Of a stretch of 64,000 nucleotides of DNA, positions 26,371 through 35,691 are shown one piece after another. Positions within the stretch are counted from its first letter, which is position 1, and each line of letters opens with the position of its first letter. The DNA is taken from contig NZ_CP086253.1 in NCBI RefSeq assembly GCF_003382565.3, positions 1,302,001 to 1,366,000 of the forward strand, given 5' to 3'. Position numbers and translations under genes: made by a program. Source of the DNA: Pectobacterium aquaticum (GTDB lineage Bacteria > Pseudomonadota > Gammaproteobacteria > Enterobacterales > Enterobacteriaceae). The notes under the pieces are model-generated. The model made no database searches. It saw only the letters and a list, made by a program, of their open reading frames with translations, and was not told where the DNA came from.

Positions 26371-27627
26371 ATGTCTAAGCAAATCGCGTCTGAAACCGTC
26401 TTGTCTGAAACGACGGCATCTAACACCACCGCATCTAACACTACCGTATCCGAGCAAACCGTGTCTGAATTCTCTCCGGCGTCCGCTGATGTCTCTCAAT
26501 CCGTCAAAGTCAGTGCGGAAAAAATCAACCTGTTGGATCTTAACCGCCAGCAAATGCGTGACCTCTTCATGTCGATGGGAGAGAAACCGTTCCGCGCCGA
26601 TCAGGTCATGAAGTGGATTTATCACTACTGCTGTGATGACTTCAACCAGATGACGGATATTAACAAAGTCTTCCGCAGCAAATTGCAGGAGATCGCTGAA
26701 ATTCGCGCCCCTGAAGTAGTGGACGAGCAGCGCTCTTCCGACGGCACCATCAAGTGGGCGATTCTGGTGGGCGGTCAACGGGTTGAAACGGTTTATATTC
26801 CAGAAGAAGATCGCGCCACGCTGTGTGTATCGTCTCAGGTAGGCTGTGCGCTGGAGTGCAAATTCTGTTCAACGGCGCAGCAGGGCTTTAACCGTAACCT
26901 GCGCGTATCGGAAATCATCGGTCAGGTGTGGCGTGCGGCGAAGATCATCGGTGCGTTTAAAGTTACTGGTCAGCGCCCGATTACCAACGTCGTGATGATG
27001 GGCATGGGTGAACCGCTGCTGAACCTGACTAACGTGGTGCCAGCGATGGAAATCATGCTGGATGACTTCGGCTTTGGTTTATCTAAGCGCCGTGTGACGC
27101 TGTCCACGTCAGGCGTGGTGCCTGCGTTGGATAAACTGGGCGATATGATCGATGTTGCGCTGGCGATTTCTCTGCATGCGCCGACTGACGACATCCGCAA
27201 CGACATCATGCCGATCAACAAAAAGTACAATATCGAGACGTTTCTGAGCGCGGTACGTCGCTATCTGGAAAAATCCAATGCGAATCAGGGACGTGTTACC
27301 GTTGAGTATGTGATGTTGGATCATATCAATGACGGCACCGAACACGCGCATCAACTGGCGGAATGCCTGAAAGATACGCCGTGCAAGATCAACCTGATTC
27401 CGTGGAACCCGTTCCCTGGCGCGCCGTATGGCCGCAGCTCAAACAGCCGCGTTGACCGTTTCTCCAAGGTACTGATGGAATATGGCTTCACGACGATCGT
27501 ACGTAAGACTCGTGGGGATGACATTGATGCTGCCTGCGGTCAGTTGGCGGGTGAAGTCGTAGACAGAACCAAACGTACACTGAAGAAGAAAATGGCCGGT
27601 GAACCTATCGCGGTGAAAGCGGTCTGA
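26371..27627 (+). CDS. rlmN: Dual-specificity 23S rRNA/tRNA adenine-C2 methyltransferase RlmN
   Basis: A 418-residue radical SAM enzyme that methylates A2503 of 23S rRNA and A37 of some tRNAs. The CxxxCxxC cluster site is at Cys159-Cys163-Cys166 (CALECKFC); the catalytic Cys near the C-terminus is in DIDAACGQLAGE. ATG 26371 is chosen over the TTG two codons upstream. The protein has about 34 more N-terminal residues than E. coli RlmN: residues 6-35 are six imperfect pentapeptide repeats rich in Ser and Thr. The conserved part starts at KINLLDLNRQQMR. Confidence 0.95.
   Translation: MSKQIASETVLSETTASNTTASNTTVSEQTVSEFSPASADVSQSVKVSAEKINLLDLNRQQMRDLFMSMGEKPFRADQVMKWIYHYCCDDFNQMTDINKVFRSKLQEIAEIRAPEVVDEQRSSDGTIKWAILVGGQRVETVYIPEEDRATLCVSSQVGCALECKFCSTAQQGFNRNLRVSEIIGQVWRAAKIIGAFKVTGQRPITNVVMMGMGEPLLNLTNVVPAMEIMLDDFGFGLSKRRVTLSTSGVVPALDKLGDMIDVALAISLHAPTDDIRNDIMPINKKYNIETFLSAVRRYLEKSNANQGRVTVEYVMLDHINDGTEHAHQLAECLKDTPCKINLIPWNPFPGAPYGRSSNSRVDRFSKVLMEYGFTTIVRKTRGDDIDAACGQLAGEVVDRTKRTLKKKMAGEPIAVKAV
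26386..26475 (+). repeat. 15-bp tandem repeats inside rlmN (six units)
   Basis: Six in-frame 15-base units encode ASETV, LSETT, ASNTT, ASNTT, VSEQT and VSEFS. Units three and four differ by one base. This codes a flexible Ser/Thr extension ahead of the conserved RlmN domain. Confidence 0.85.
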
Positions 27628-27816
27628 TAACAAATGGGCGCGGGTTAACGTGGAAGCGCTAACCCGACGTCGTCCGCTGAGCTAATTTGCAGGGCAAAAG
27701 TAAGCAAATTGCGAGGCGCGCCGCGTTGTTGTCAGGTCTGACTGCCACCCTGTTCATATTCAGGTAACCTCGCTGGTCAGGATGTCTGGCAAAGACGACA
27801 AGGCGAGGGCGCAGGG

Positions 27817-28614
27817 ATGGCAAAGCCACTATCACAGGGCTTTTCTTTATTGCAGGGAATGTTTTTATCACAGGGAACGCATTGGCTGAGTAGCCTGTTC
27901 GCGGTGCTGTTGCTGGTGGGGTGTGTGAAATCGCCTCAGGAGACGACAAATCCGGCGGTCGCCCAAACCCGCTTGCAGTTGGGGTTGACCTATCTGGCGC
28001 GCAATAATCTGGATTCGGCTCGGCAGAATCTTGAGAAGGCGGTAGCGATTGCTCCGCAGGATTATCGAACACAATTGGGGATGGCGCTTTACGAGCAACG
28101 GATAGGTGAAAACCGTCTGGCTGAACAGCGTTATCAGCATGTGTTGAACATGGCGCCGGAAAATGGCAGCGTCATGAATAATTACGGTGCGTTTCTGTGT
28201 AGTTTAGGGCAGTATGTAGCGGCTCAGCGACAGTTTAGTGCGGCTGCACAACTTCCTGATTACAGTCAGGTTGCTGATGCGTTGGAAAATGCGGGATACT
28301 GCTTTTTCAATGCCGGACAGACTGAAGACGCGCGCAATTTATTGAGTCGGGCGCTGAAGTATGACCCGACGAAAGGCAGTGCCTTGCTGGCGGAAGCAAA
28401 CCAACAGTTTGCTTCCGGGAAAAATGAGCAAGCGCGGCTGCTGCTTGATGTTTATCAGCATAGTCTTCCGGCCAGTGCCGAAAGCTTATGGTTACAGATT
28501 CGTTTCGCCGCGTTAGCGGGCCATGATGGCGATAAAGAACGTTATGGCAACGTGCTGGCGCGAAGTTTTCCACAATCTAAACAGTACCAGCATTTCTTAG
28601 CTAATGAATACTGA
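27817..28614 (+). CDS. pilW: PilW-like TPR lipoprotein (type IV pilus biogenesis/stability family)
   Basis: 265 residues. A hydrophobic segment ends in the lipobox LLVGC (Cys36), so the protein is probably outer-membrane anchored. Several tetratricopeptide repeats follow (for example RLQLGLTYLARNNLDSARQNLE and AENGSVMNNYGAFLCSLGQY, given here with breaks). The order rlmN-pilW-rodZ-ispG supports the PilW/PilF assignment, whose family stabilises type IV pilin secretins. It overlaps rodZ by 11 bases. An ATG at 27859 in the same frame is an alternative start. Confidence 0.8.
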   Translation: MAKPLSQGFSLLQGMFLSQGTHWLSSLFAVLLLVGCVKSPQETTNPAVAQTRLQLGLTYLARNNLDSARQNLEKAVAIAPQDYRTQLGMALYEQRIGENRLAEQRYQHVLNMAPENGSVMNNYGAFLCSLGQYVAAQRQFSAAAQLPDYSQVADALENAGYCFFNAGQTEDARNLLSRALKYDPTKGSALLAEANQQFASGKNEQARLLLDVYQHSLPASAESLWLQIRFAALAGHDGDKERYGNVLARSFPQSKQYQHFLANEY

Positions 28615-29587
28615 AGCCACCCAAGATAAAACAGAAGCAAAACTACCCGGCGAACGTCTGCGTGAGGCGCGTGAACGCCTTGGGCTCACTCAGCAAGCGA
28701 TTGCTGAGCGTTTGTGCCTTAAAATCACCACCGTTCGCGATATTGAAGACGGTACGACGCCTGCCGATTTAGCGCCGACCTTTCTGCGCGGCTATATCCG
28801 CTCTTATGCCAGGCTGGTTCATTTACCCGAAGATGAACTGCTTCCCATCGTGGATAAGCAGACCATCCCTAAAACGATCTCCGTCTCGCCGATGCAGAGT
28901 TTTTCGCTGAAAAAAAGCCGCAAAAAGCGTGATGGCTGGTTGATGACAATCACCTGGCTGGTCGTACTGGTTGTTCTGGGGCTAACGGGCGCATGGTGGT
29001 GGCAAAACCATCAGGCTCAGCAGGCGGAAATCAACAGTATGGTCGATCACGCCAGTTCGATGCAGGCACAGACGGAAGGGCAGTCCGTTCCACTGGTGGA
29101 CAACAGCGTAGCGCAGGAAACGGCGGCGACGGACTCTGCAGCGGCATCTTCTACGCCAGTTGATCTTTCTGCTACTGCCGCGGCGACACCTTCAATGCCT
29201 GCTTCTGCAACTGCACCGTCCAGCCAATCTTCTTCACACGCGAACGCCGCACAGCCACAGGCTGCGGGCAATGTTCTATTGGGTGCTGGGGCCATTGCAC
29301 CCGCTGCGGGTACGGTAGCGCAAAGCAATCTGGTCTCTGCGCCTCATGCTGTGGTGATGACTTTCACGGCCGATTGCTGGCTGGAAGTGACGGATGCCAG
29401 CGGTAAGAAGCTGTTCAGCGGTATGCAGCGTAATGGCGGTACACTGAATCTGGATGGTCAGTCACCCTATAAACTTAAAATTGGTGCGCCTGCTGCGGTA
29501 CAGATTCAATTTCAAGGTAAGCCAGTCGATTTAAGCCAATTTGTGCGTAGCAGTCAGGTTGCACGTCTGACGCTGACCGCAGAATAA
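28604..29587 (+). CDS. rodZ: Cell-shape protein RodZ
   Basis: A 327-residue bitopic membrane protein. The cytoplasmic HTH domain (about 15-80; GERLREARERLGLTQQAIAE) binds MreB; one transmembrane segment lies at about 108-132; a long Ser/Ala/Thr-rich periplasmic linker (about 145-240) leads to the C-terminal DUF4115 domain (FTADCWLEVTDASGKKLFSG). It links MreB filaments to the elongation machinery. Its start overlaps pilW, so the two are coupled, and ispG follows 40 bases on. Confidence 0.93.
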   Translation: MNTEATQDKTEAKLPGERLREARERLGLTQQAIAERLCLKITTVRDIEDGTTPADLAPTFLRGYIRSYARLVHLPEDELLPIVDKQTIPKTISVSPMQSFSLKKSRKKRDGWLMTITWLVVLVVLGLTGAWWWQNHQAQQAEINSMVDHASSMQAQTEGQSVPLVDNSVAQETAATDSAAASSTPVDLSATAAATPSMPASATAPSSQSSSHANAAQPQAAGNVLLGAGAIAPAAGTVAQSNLVSAPHAVVMTFTADCWLEVTDASGKKLFSGMQRNGGTLNLDGQSPYKLKIGAPAAVQIQFQGKPVDLSQFVRSSQVARLTLTAE

Positions 29588-29627
29588 CGTGTTGTTCAGG
29601 TAAGACTGCAATGTTGGAGATGAAGTA

Positions 29628-30749
29628 ATGCATAACGCTGCACCCATAACCCGCCGAAAATCAACACGGATTTACGTCGGCAAGGTGCCTGTTGGTGATG
29701 GTGCGCCGATTGCGGTGCAATCCATGACCAACACCCGAACCACCGACGTTGAGGCTACCGTTAACCAAATCAGAGCGTTGGAACGTGTTGGCGTCGATAT
29801 CGTCCGCGTTTCTGTGCCAACCATGGACGCGGCTGAAGCTTTTAAGCTTATCAAACAGCAGGTGAATGTCCCGCTCGTCGCCGACATCCACTTTGACTAC
29901 CGTATCGCGCTGAAAGTTGCGGAGTACGGCGTCGACTGTCTGCGCATCAACCCCGGCAATATTGGTAACGAAGAGCGCATTCGCTCGGTTGTCGACTGTG
30001 CGCGTGACAATAATATCCCGATCCGCATTGGTGTTAACGGTGGCTCGTTGGAAAAAGATTTGCAGGAAAAATACGGTGAGCCTACGCCGGAAGCGCTGCT
30101 GGAATCGGCAATGCGCCATGTCGATATTCTTGATCGCCTGAACTTCGATCAGTTTAAAGTCAGCGTCAAAGCGTCGGATGTTTTTCTCGCGGTGCAATCC
30201 TATCGTCTGCTTGCTGCGCGTATCGATCAACCGTTGCACCTCGGCATCACCGAAGCGGGTGGCGCACGTAGCGGTGCGGTGAAGTCGGCTATCGGCCTCG
30301 GTCTGCTGCTGTCTGAAGGTATTGGCGACACGCTGCGCATCTCGCTGGCGGCCGATCCGGTTGAAGAAGTGAAAGTTGGCTTCGATATCCTGAAGTCACT
30401 GCGCATTCGTGCGCGCGGAATCAACTTCATTGCTTGCCCGACCTGCTCTCGCCAGGAATTTGACGTGATCGGTACGGTGAACGCACTGGAGCAAAGACTC
30501 GAAGATCTTATCACGCCGATGGATGTCTCAATTATTGGCTGCGTGGTGAATGGCCCCGGTGAAGCGCTGGTGTCGACCATTGGCGTCACGGGTGGACACA
30601 ATAAGAGCGGCTTCTATGAAGACGGCGTGCGGCAGAGAGAGCGCTTCGATAACGAACAGATGATCGATCAGTTAGAAGCCAAGATCCGCGCGAAAGCCTC
30701 CATGATGGACGAAAATCAGCGTATTACCGTCAATCTGGTAGATAAGTAA
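29628..30749 (+). CDS. ispG: (E)-4-hydroxy-3-methylbut-2-enyl-diphosphate synthase IspG
   Basis: A 373-residue [4Fe-4S] enzyme of the non-mevalonate isoprenoid pathway. The N-terminal TIM barrel begins RRKSTRIYVGKVPVGDGAPI; the cluster cysteines lie in IACPTCSRQEFD near residue 270 and in IIGCVVNGPGEA near 305. GGAGATGAAGTA precedes the ATG. Downstream is a short GC hairpin (30760-30777) without a T run. Confidence 0.96.
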   Translation: MHNAAPITRRKSTRIYVGKVPVGDGAPIAVQSMTNTRTTDVEATVNQIRALERVGVDIVRVSVPTMDAAEAFKLIKQQVNVPLVADIHFDYRIALKVAEYGVDCLRINPGNIGNEERIRSVVDCARDNNIPIRIGVNGGSLEKDLQEKYGEPTPEALLESAMRHVDILDRLNFDQFKVSVKASDVFLAVQSYRLLAARIDQPLHLGITEAGGARSGAVKSAIGLGLLLSEGIGDTLRISLAADPVEEVKVGFDILKSLRIRARGINFIACPTCSRQEFDVIGTVNALEQRLEDLITPMDVSIIGCVVNGPGEALVSTIGVTGGHNKSGFYEDGVRQRERFDNEQMIDQLEAKIRAKASMMDENQRITVNLVDK

Positions 30750-30820
30750 CTCTGACGGCGTGACGGTCTGCCGTCACCCGCCTAATTCACGATTCCTGAA
30801 CCCGATGGGGAGGCCCCGCA

Positions 30821-30850
30821 TTGAAGATGCGACGACAATCCCTCTATAAT
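30821..30850 (+). promoter_or_regulatory. Probable sigma-70 promoter of hisS
   Basis: TTGAAG at 30821-30826 and TATAAT at 30845-30850, spaced by 18 bases, 37 bases before the hisS start. Confidence 0.6.
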
Positions 30851-30886
30851 CGGGTTTATTTTTTGAAAAACGCATAGAGAACTGAC

Positions 30887-32161
30887 GTGGCAAAAAATAT
30901 TCAAGCCATCCGTGGCATGAACGATTACCTGCCAGCCGAAACGGCATTGTGGCAGCGTATTGAAAACAGCCTGAAACAGGTGCTCAGCGGCTATGGCTAC
31001 AGCGAAATCCGCACCCCGATTGTTGAGCAGACATCGCTGTTTAAACGCGCTATTGGTGAAGTAACCGATGTCGTCGAAAAAGAGATGTATACCTTTGACG
31101 ATCGCAATGGCGAGAGTTTGACGCTGCGCCCTGAAAATACCGCATCTTGTGTTCGCGCCGGTATTGAGCACGGTATTCTCTATAATCAGGAACAGCGGCT
31201 GTGGTATGTCGGCCCAATGTTCCGCTACGAGCGTCCGCAGAAAGGGCGCTATCGTCAGTTCCATCAGTTGGGCTGTGAAGTGTTTGGTCTGCAAGGGCCG
31301 GATATTGATGCCGAACTGATCCTGATGACGGCCCGCTGGTGGCGTGTGCTGGGCATCGCCGATCATGTGAAGCTGGAACTGAACTCGATCGGTTCATTAG
31401 ACGCGCGTGCGCGCTATCGCGAAGCGCTGGTGGCGTTCCTCGAACAGCATAAAGATCAGCTGGATGAAGACTGCCTGCGTCGGATGTACACCAACCCGCT
31501 GCGCGTTCTGGATACGAAAAATCCGCAGATTCAGGTGTTGCTGAATGACGCCCCGGTGCTGACGGACTACCTGGATGACGAATCGCGTGCACACTTTGAA
31601 GCGCTGGGTGAACTTTTAACGCAGTCCGGTATCCCATATACCGTTAATCCACGTCTGGTTCGCGGTTTGGATTACTATAACCGCACCGTATTTGAGTGGG
31701 TAACGACCAGTCTGGGCGCGCAGGGCACGGTCTGTGCCGGTGGGCGTTATGATGGTATGGTGGAACAACTGGGCGGGCACGCGACGCCAGCGGTTGGTTT
31801 TGCAATGGGTCTGGAGCGTCTGGTTCTGCTGGTGCAGTCTGTGAACCCGGATTTCAAAGCACAGCCGAATGTGGATGTTTATCTGATTTCTTCCGGTACA
31901 GGAACGCAGGTTGCGGCAATGCAGCTGGCGGAGAAATTACGTGACGCGCTGCCGCAGTTGAAACTGATGACCAACTACGGTGGTGGCAACTTTAAGAAGC
32001 AATTCGCCCGTGCTGATAAATGGGGCGCACGCGTTGCATTAGTATTAGGCGAAAATGAAGTGGCGGCTGGTCAGGTTGTGGTTAAAAACTTGAGCAATGG
32101 CGAGCAGGATACATTGGCACAGGCCGACGTCGCATCGCGGCTGGCAACGTTACTGGATTGA
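30887..32161 (+). CDS. hisS: Histidyl-tRNA synthetase
   Basis: A 424-residue class II synthetase. The N-terminus AKNIQAIRGMNDYLPAE, motif 2 (MFRYERPQKGRYRQFHQ), the histidine-specific GLDYYNRTVFEW near residue 258 and motif 3 (GFAMGLERLVLL) are present. The start is GTG at 30887, as in E. coli hisS. It charges tRNA-His in the cytoplasm. First gene of a likely hisS-yfgM-bamB transcript. Confidence 0.96.
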   Translation: MAKNIQAIRGMNDYLPAETALWQRIENSLKQVLSGYGYSEIRTPIVEQTSLFKRAIGEVTDVVEKEMYTFDDRNGESLTLRPENTASCVRAGIEHGILYNQEQRLWYVGPMFRYERPQKGRYRQFHQLGCEVFGLQGPDIDAELILMTARWWRVLGIADHVKLELNSIGSLDARARYREALVAFLEQHKDQLDEDCLRRMYTNPLRVLDTKNPQIQVLLNDAPVLTDYLDDESRAHFEALGELLTQSGIPYTVNPRLVRGLDYYNRTVFEWVTTSLGAQGTVCAGGRYDGMVEQLGGHATPAVGFAMGLERLVLLVQSVNPDFKAQPNVDVYLISSGTGTQVAAMQLAEKLRDALPQLKLMTNYGGGNFKKQFARADKWGARVALVLGENEVAAGQVVVKNLSNGEQDTLAQADVASRLATLLD

Positions 32162-32174
32162 GGAGAGAGACACC

Positions 32175-32795
32175 GTGGAAGTCTATACCACAGAGAATGA
32201 ACAGGTTGATGCACTACGTCGTTTCCTCGCGGAGAACGGAAAGGCGTTAGTTGTCGGTGTTGTGCTGGGCGTTGGCGCACTGGTTGGCTGGCGTTTCTGG
32301 CAAAGCCATCAAAATGACAGCGTGATGGCGGCATCGGCATCTTATCAGCAGGTGACGGAGCAATTGGCCGAAGGCAAAGTTGAAGCGATTGCTTCAACTG
32401 AGAAATTTACGGCTGAGAATAAAAACGCCTATGGTGCGCTGGCTTCTCTGGAACTGGCTCGTCATTATGTTGATCAGAAAGATTATGCTAAAGCAGCACA
32501 GCAGTTGGTACAGGCGCAGTCGCAGACTAAAGATGCCGACCTGCTGGCCGTGGTGAATCTGCGTCTGGCGCGGGTTCAGCTACAGGAAAACAAAGCGGAT
32601 GACGCGCTAAAAACATTGGATGCCATCAAACTGGAAGGCTGGGCGTCACAGGTTGCGGAAGTGCGTGGTGATGTCCTCGTGAGCAAAGGGGATAAGCAGG
32701 CTGCGCGCGATGCCTACAACAAAGGGTTGTCTTCCAATCCATCGCAGGCACAGCAAGCGTTACTGCGTATGAAACTGAATAACCTGTCCAGCTAA
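32175..32795 (+). CDS. yfgM: SecYEG-associated TPR membrane protein YfgM
   Basis: A 206-residue inner-membrane protein with a short cytoplasmic N-terminus (MEVYTTENEQVDALRRFL), one membrane segment at about 24-43 and a periplasmic TPR-like region. It associates with the SecYEG translocon and the chaperone PpiD. The start is GTG at 32175, chosen because AGGAGAGAGA precedes it and the length then equals that of E. coli YfgM. Ten bases separate it from bamB. Confidence 0.92.
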   Translation: MEVYTTENEQVDALRRFLAENGKALVVGVVLGVGALVGWRFWQSHQNDSVMAASASYQQVTEQLAEGKVEAIASTEKFTAENKNAYGALASLELARHYVDQKDYAKAAQQLVQAQSQTKDADLLAVVNLRLARVQLQENKADDALKTLDAIKLEGWASQVAEVRGDVLVSKGDKQAARDAYNKGLSSNPSQAQQALLRMKLNNLSS

Positions 32796-32805
32796 GAGGA
32801 ATTCC

Positions 32806-33987
32806 ATGCAATTGCGTAAAACACTTTTGGTAGGACTGGTTTCTGTTGCCCTGCTGAGCGGATGCTCGCTGTTTAACAGCGAAGAAGATGTTGTCACTAT
32901 GTCTCCACTGCCGCAGGTGGAAAACCAGTTCACGCCAACCAAGGTGTGGAACAGCTCGGTTGGGAGCGGGATTGGTGAGTTTTATTCCAATCTTCGCCCC
33001 GCATGGCAGGATAATCGCGTTTTTGCTGCCGATCGTCGTGGCACCGTGAAAGCGATGGATCTGAGTGACGGCAAAGAGATTTGGCGCGCGGATCTGTCAG
33101 AGAAGACCAATTTCTTCTCCCGCAATAATCCAGCGCTGCTGTCTGGCGGCGTAACGGTTTCTGGTAACCATGTCTATGTCGGAAGCGAAAGAGCGCAGGT
33201 TTATGCGCTGAATGCGGAAGATGGTACGCCAGTATGGCAGACCAAAGTGGCTGGCGAAGCGTTGTCTCGCCCTGTCGTCAGCGACGGTGTCGTGCTGATT
33301 CACACCAGCAACGGCATGTTGCAGGCATTGAATGAAGCAGATGGCGCAATCAAGTGGAGCGTCAACTTAGATATGCCGACGCTGTCTCTGCGCGGCGAAT
33401 CTGCACCGATAACCGCATTTGGTGCGGCGATTGTGGGGGGGGATAACGGTCGTGTAAACGCCGTGATGATCAATCAGGGCCAGCTCATTTGGCAACAGCG
33501 TATTTCACAGCCGAGTGGCGCAACCGAAATCGATCGTCTGAACGATGTCGACACGACGCCAGTTGTCGCGGGCGAAGTGGTTTACGCGCTGGGTTACAAT
33601 GGCAACATGACCGCGCTGGATCTGCGTTCTGGTCAGGTTCTGTGGAAGCGTGAACTGGGTTCAGTGCATGATTTCATCATTGATGGTGACCGCATCTATC
33701 TGGTCGATCAGGACGATCGCGTTGTTGCATTGAATACCAACGGCGGCGTGAGCCTGTGGCGTCAAAGCGATCTGTTGCACCGCAACTTAACGGCTCCAGT
33801 GCTGTATAATGGTTATCTGGTTGTCGGCGATACCGAAGGGTATCTGCACTGGTTGAATACGGCGGATGGTCGCTTTGTGGTGCAGCAAAAAGTGGATAGC
33901 TCGGGCTTCCTGAGCAAGCCTGTGGTTGCCAGCGATAAACTGCTGATTCAGGCGAAAAACGGTGATGTCTACGCGTTCACTCGTTAA
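32806..33987 (+). CDS. bamB: Outer-membrane assembly lipoprotein BamB
   Basis: A 393-residue lipoprotein; the lipobox LLSGC places the lipid on Cys20. The mature part is an eight-bladed PQQ-type beta propeller, with repeated W-type blades such as GTPVWQTKVAG and GQVLWKRELGS. It is the BamB subunit of the Bam complex that inserts beta-barrel proteins. Ribosome site AAGAGGAATTCC. A terminator follows, and der is next. Confidence 0.95.
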   Translation: MQLRKTLLVGLVSVALLSGCSLFNSEEDVVTMSPLPQVENQFTPTKVWNSSVGSGIGEFYSNLRPAWQDNRVFAADRRGTVKAMDLSDGKEIWRADLSEKTNFFSRNNPALLSGGVTVSGNHVYVGSERAQVYALNAEDGTPVWQTKVAGEALSRPVVSDGVVLIHTSNGMLQALNEADGAIKWSVNLDMPTLSLRGESAPITAFGAAIVGGDNGRVNAVMINQGQLIWQQRISQPSGATEIDRLNDVDTTPVVAGEVVYALGYNGNMTALDLRSGQVLWKRELGSVHDFIIDGDRIYLVDQDDRVVALNTNGGVSLWRQSDLLHRNLTAPVLYNGYLVVGDTEGYLHWLNTADGRFVVQQKVDSSGFLSKPVVASDKLLIQAKNGDVYAFTR

Positions 33988-34035
33988 ATAACCCGTATTG
34001 ATTTGGAGCACAGCGTTTTGGGGTGTGCTCGTATA

Positions 34036-34073
34036 ACGGCTCCTGACATTATCAGGGGCCGTTTCGTCTTTTT
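34036..34073 (+). terminator. Terminator between bamB and der
   Basis: ACGGC-TCCTGA pairs with TCAGGG-GCCGT around CATTA, followed by a T-rich tract (TTTCGTCTTTTT). Confidence 0.85.
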
Positions 34074-34130
34074 ATCGTCAGCGAGTATTTCGCTGTAACG
34101 TATTGAAATATAAGTAATGAGGTTGTAACA

Positions 34131-35618
34131 ATGATACCTGTCGTCGCGCTGGTCGGGCGCCCGAATGTGGGGAAATCCACGCTATTTAACCGCTTAACGC
34201 GCACTCGTGATGCATTAGTGGCGGATTTTCCAGGGCTGACTCGTGACCGCAAGTATGGTCGTGCAGAAGTGGAAGGGCATGAGTTTATTATCGTCGATAC
34301 CGGTGGCATCGACGGAACAGAAGACGGTGTGGAAACACGTATGGCGGGTCAATCGCTGGTCGCGATTGAAGAAGCGGATATCGTGCTGTTCATGGTGGAT
34401 GCTCGCGCGGGGTTGATGCCTGCGGATGAAGGCATTGCCAAGCATTTGCGCAGCCGTAAAAAAACCACGGTGCTGGTCGCCAATAAAACCGATGGCCTTG
34501 ACCCAGATACGGTTACGGCGGATTTCTACTCGCTCGGAATGGGCGAAGTGTACGCGATCGCGGCGTCTCATGGCCGTGGCGTGACGTCACTGCTGGAAAC
34601 GGTTTTGCTGCCGTTCGTCCAGGATGAAATAGAAGAGCCGGTTGAGTTAACCGAAGAAGAAGAGAACGCGGCTTACTGGGCTGCTTTAGAAGCGGAAGAT
34701 AAGGCCAGCGCAGAAGAAGCAGAAGACGATTTCAACCCTGAAGATTTGCCGATCAAACTGGCGATTGTCGGGCGTCCGAATGTGGGCAAATCCACGCTGA
34801 CTAACCGTATTCTGGGTGAAGAGCGCGTGGTGGTGTATGACATGCCGGGTACGACGCGTGACAGTATCTACATCCCGATGGTGCGTGACGAACGTGAATA
34901 CGTTCTGATTGATACTGCCGGGGTACGTAAACGCGGTAAAGTAACGGAAACGGTAGAAAAATTCTCCGTGATCAAGACGTTGCAGGCGATTGAAGATGCC
35001 AACGTAGTGCTGCTGGTTATTGATGCGCGCGAAGGCATTTCCGATCAGGATCTCTCGCTGTTGGGCTTTATCCTCAATAGTGGGCGCTCACTGGTGATTG
35101 TGGTGAACAAGTGGGATGGCATGTCGCAGGAAGCGCGTGAGCAGGTGAAAGAGACGCTGGATCTGCGCCTCGGCTTTATCGATTTTGCCCGCATTCACTT
35201 TATTTCTGCGCTACACGGTAGCGGCGTGGGTAACCTGTTTGAGTCGGTCACCGAAGCCTATTCGTGCGCGACTCGTCGCGTCAGTACGGCGATGTTGACC
35301 CGTATCATGCAAATGGCATCAGACGATCACCAGCCGCCGCTGGTGCGCGGTCGCCGCGTGAAGCTGAAATATGCGCACGCCGGTGGTTATAACCCGCCGA
35401 TTGTGGTGATCCACGGGAATCAGGTGAAAGACCTGCCGGATTCCTACAAGCGCTACCTGATGAACTACTATCGTCGTTCGCTGGAAGTGATGGGCACGCC
35501 GATTCGTATTCAGTTTAAAGAAGGGGAAAATCCCTTTGCGGACAAGCGCAACACGCTGACGCCAAACCAGCTACGCAAGCGTAAGCGGCTGATGTCGCAT
35601 CTTAAAAAAAGTAAGTGA
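34131..35618 (+). CDS. der: Ribosome-assembly GTPase Der (EngA)
   Basis: A 495-residue protein with two tandem GTPase domains. Both P-loops read GRPNVGKSTL (about residues 8 and 211); the switch II segments are DTGGID and DTAGVR; the base-recognition motifs are NKTD and NKWD. A KH-like domain completes the C-terminus. It is essential for 50S subunit assembly. The acidic linker between the domains (EEEENAAYWAALEAEDK and following) is typical of enterobacteria. Confidence 0.96.
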   Translation: MIPVVALVGRPNVGKSTLFNRLTRTRDALVADFPGLTRDRKYGRAEVEGHEFIIVDTGGIDGTEDGVETRMAGQSLVAIEEADIVLFMVDARAGLMPADEGIAKHLRSRKKTTVLVANKTDGLDPDTVTADFYSLGMGEVYAIAASHGRGVTSLLETVLLPFVQDEIEEPVELTEEEENAAYWAALEAEDKASAEEAEDDFNPEDLPIKLAIVGRPNVGKSTLTNRILGEERVVVYDMPGTTRDSIYIPMVRDEREYVLIDTAGVRKRGKVTETVEKFSVIKTLQAIEDANVVLLVIDAREGISDQDLSLLGFILNSGRSLVIVVNKWDGMSQEAREQVKETLDLRLGFIDFARIHFISALHGSGVGNLFESVTEAYSCATRRVSTAMLTRIMQMASDDHQPPLVRGRRVKLKYAHAGGYNPPIVVIHGNQVKDLPDSYKRYLMNYYRRSLEVMGTPIRIQFKEGENPFADKRNTLTPNQLRKRKRLMSHLKKSK

Positions 35619-35624
35619 TTTATT

Positions 35625-35656
35625 AACGGGGCGAATAGCGATATTCGCCCCGTTTT
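35625..35656 (+). terminator. Terminator of der
   Basis: A 13-bp perfect stem, AACGGGGCGAATA with TATTCGCCCCGTT around GCGA, closing in TT, starting six bases after the stop. Confidence 0.92.
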
Positions 35657-35691
35657 ATCAGAAAAGAAACCAATAATAACCAAGGAAAGCC

